Shown here: positions 62,435-64,000 of the stretch, piece after piece
Layout of the letters: the number at the start of each line of letters is the position of its first letter
Position numbering within the stretch: position 1 is the stretch's first letter
DNA from: Corallococcus sp. EGB
Lineage (GTDB): Bacteria; Myxococcota; Myxococcia; Myxococcales; Myxococcaceae
Direction of reading: 5' to 3'
Length of the DNA: 64,000 nt
NCBI RefSeq assembly: GCF_019968905.1
Contig: NZ_CP079946.1
Span: 3,968,001 to 4,032,000 of the forward strand
Notes under the pieces: generated by a model
Seen by the model: only the letters and a program-made list of their open reading frames with translations
Database searches by the model: none
What the model was told of the DNA's origin: nothing
Translations under genes and position numbers: made by a program

Positions 62435-63577
62435 ATGTCCTCGCGTCTGCGCGCCCTTCCGCTCCTTGCCCTGCTGGCCTCGGGGGCCTGCACCGAAACG
62501 CCGAAGCTCGATCCGAAGGATCAGGCGGAGGGGCTCTATCTCCAGGGCAACTCCGAGTACCTCAAGGGCAACTTCGACGCCGCGCTCAAGTCCTTCGACG
62601 AGATGAAGGCCCTGATGCCGAGCGACCCGCGCCTGCCCGCCGCGAGGGGCGAGGTGCTGCTGTCGATGAGCCGCCTGGAGGATGCCGCGAAGGAGTTCGA
62701 GGCCGCGCTGCGGTTGGATCCGAAGCGCTCCACCAACTGGAGCCGGCTGGGGTTCATCCAGGCGCAGCTGGGCAAGAAGGACGAAGCCCGTCAGTCGTTG
62801 CAGAAGGCGCTGGCGTTGCACGCGAAGGACTTCAACGCGCTGGAGCAGCTGGGCGAGCTGGCCGAGGACCGCGGCGACCACGACGAGGCGGTGCGTGACT
62901 TCACGCAGGCGGCCGAGGCCGCGCCGGACGCGTCGAAGTCCGACCTGCTGGTGCGCGCGGTGGACGTGCTGACGAAGCAGGGGCGGCAGGACGAGGTGCT
63001 CGGGCTCATGCGCAAGGCGACGGGGCAGGGCGTGCGGACGCCGGAGGTGCTGACGGCGCTGGGGGACGCGGAGGTGCGCGCGGGCGGATTGCCGGAAGCG
63101 GCGGCGGCCTATGCGGAGGCCGCGAAGAAGTCGCCCAAGGACCCCACGCTGTGGGAGCTGGTGGCGGAGATCCAGCTCAAGCTGGGCAAGCGCGAGGAAG
63201 CGCTGAAGGCGTATGGCGAGTCATTGAAGGTGAAGGACCGCGCCATCGTGCACGTGGCGCTCGCGAGGACGCACCTGGCGGCGAACGAGCGCGCGGCGGC
63301 GGAGGGCGAGCTGCAGAAGGCCCTGGACACGGTGTCGGGTGGGGACGTGGGGGAGATGCAGGAGCTCGCGGAGCTGCTCACGTCGATGGGGCGCAAGCAG
63401 GACGCCCTGCGAATCCTGACGAGCCTGGGCGCGGAGCCGGGGCAAGTGAAGAACGTGGACCTGCAGTTGTCCACCGCGAGACTTGCGCGTGAGTTGAAGG
63501 ACACGGTCACCGTGCAGGCCGCCTGTGCCCGCGTGGCAGCGGCGGCGACGGATGGTGGCGTGGTGAAGTGCCCGTAG
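62435..63577 (+). CDS. TPR lipoprotein
   Basis: A 380-residue lipoprotein (lipobox LASGAC) made almost wholly of tetratricopeptide repeats (AEGLYLQGNSEYLKGNFDAA, ALRLDPKRSTNWSRLGFIQA, ALHAKDFNALEQLGELAEDR and more). Follows the outer-membrane protein by 17 bases, so the two probably work together in the envelope. The specific role is unknown. Confidence 0.8.
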   Translation: MSSRLRALPLLALLASGACTETPKLDPKDQAEGLYLQGNSEYLKGNFDAALKSFDEMKALMPSDPRLPAARGEVLLSMSRLEDAAKEFEAALRLDPKRSTNWSRLGFIQAQLGKKDEARQSLQKALALHAKDFNALEQLGELAEDRGDHDEAVRDFTQAAEAAPDASKSDLLVRAVDVLTKQGRQDEVLGLMRKATGQGVRTPEVLTALGDAEVRAGGLPEAAAAYAEAAKKSPKDPTLWELVAEIQLKLGKREEALKAYGESLKVKDRAIVHVALARTHLAANERAAAEGELQKALDTVSGGDVGEMQELAELLTSMGRKQDALRILTSLGAEPGQVKNVDLQLSTARLARELKDTVTVQAACARVAAAATDGGVVKCP

Positions 63578-63579
63578 GC

Positions 63580-64000
63580 ATGTGCCGTGGATGGCTGTGC
63601 CTGATGCTGCTGTGCCTCCTGACGGGCTGCGCGTCCGGCCGGGTCGTGCGTCTGGAGACAGGGCGCGCGGAGTCCTTGGTCGTGACACAGTGAATCCGCG
63701 AGCGGTGCTCGCCACCGTGACGGCCTCCGTCACGGTTTATCTGCTGCTGTGGTCCTTGCCGGAGCCCGTGTCCAAGGGGCTCACGGCGCTGATGACCGCG
63801 ACGGCCATCGCATATCTGGGCGTGGACACGGTGTGGGGGGTTGTTGAACGGATGGTTGACGCTGGTGAAGCAGGCCGACCGCGCGATGACGTTCGACGAA
63901 CTGCGCGAAGCAGGGTGGCTCATCCGCTGCATCGATGATGAAGCCTCTGAAGAGGTGATCCGGTGGACGCCTGAAGATGGCCGGCCGGACCGGGTGGGCC
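63580..64000 (+). pseudogene. Broken SitA-like lipoprotein gene (continues beyond window)
   Basis: Starts as a lipoprotein (MCRGWLCLMLLCLLTGCASG, then RVVRLETGRAESLVVTQ) but stops after 37 codons at 63691-63693. A second frame picks up at 63690 with VNPRAVLATVTASVTVYLLL and GLTALMTATAIAYLGVDTVW, a membrane-associated segment. A third frame from 63841 gives NGWLTLVKQADRAMTFDELR, open to the window edge. These three pieces in order match my memory of myxobacterial exchange-toxin lipoproteins. The second break lies at a run of six G (63835-63840), where one G fewer would restore the frame. An internal deletion accounts for the first. Confidence 0.6.

Overview
The window is high-GC chromosomal DNA from a myxobacterium of the Myxococcaceae (Myxococcus, Corallococcus or a close relative). 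The evidence is a RomR-type motility regulator with aspartate at position 53, an encapsulin-cargo ferritin ending in LTVGSLRK, a lone groEL under a CIRCE operator, DUF2381 next to Hanks-type kinases, and a SitA-type lipoprotein toxin cassette. From memory, romR, the encC ferritin and groEL2 also lie close together in M. xanthus.

Region 1 (1 to about 26 kb) is a siphovirus-like prophage. On the minus strand are a RecB-like nuclease cut by the left edge, a VapE-like primase/helicase and a small gene. On the plus strand come a small ORF, a phage sigma factor, a zinc-binding-type protein, then packaging, head, neck, tail and lysis genes in canonical order: terS, terL, portal, protease, capsid, connectors, tail terminator, gp10-like, tail tube, G/GT chaperone, baseplate/fibre, endolysin, holin-like, lysis accessory. 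A short motif, TTGCCCCCATTGAAGAGG or close to it, overlaps or immediately precedes the start codon of almost every phage transcription unit. Two lower-GC cargo genes (a secreted protein and a Ser/Thr kinase) sit inside the structural modules. The prophage looks decayed. Two inverted IS66-family copies, each with perfect 8-bp target duplications, interrupt the small minus-strand gene and the tail terminator. terL carries an in-frame amber codon, and no tape-measure gene is present between GT and the baseplate gene.

Region 2 (26 to 33.8 kb) is accessory DNA ending at a tRNA-Sec gene (minus strand). It holds a DUF2381 protein, two Hanks-type kinases with altered catalytic motifs, and a three-gene cassette: a predicted outer-membrane protein, a lipoprotein with a C-terminal HNH-like nuclease domain, and a DUF2019 immunity protein. 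It resembles the SitBAI outer-membrane-exchange toxin systems. Beside the tRNA lie two gene remnants (a methyltransferase tail and a 5'-truncated transglutaminase protein), marking a recombination junction.

Region 3 (about 34 to 63.6 kb) is ordinary chromosome. It carries a TPR/zincin protein, a CheY-like regulator, groEL with its promoter, CIRCE site and terminator, a hybrid histidine kinase, encC, a REC-GGDEF protein, a CheW-like protein, romR, valS with an unusual Lys/Ala-rich tail, nadC, a phosphatase, a thioesterase, glpX, an SRPBCC protein, an ADP-ribosylglycohydrolase, eno, surE, a LysM/M23 lipoprotein, a ketopantoate-reductase-like protein, an acyl-CoA-synthetase-like ligase, an SDR, an outer-membrane protein and a TPR lipoprotein. 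The right edge (63.58 kb on) holds a broken SitA-like lipoprotein gene.

All calls come from reading the sequence. Family names are recognition from memory, not database results.
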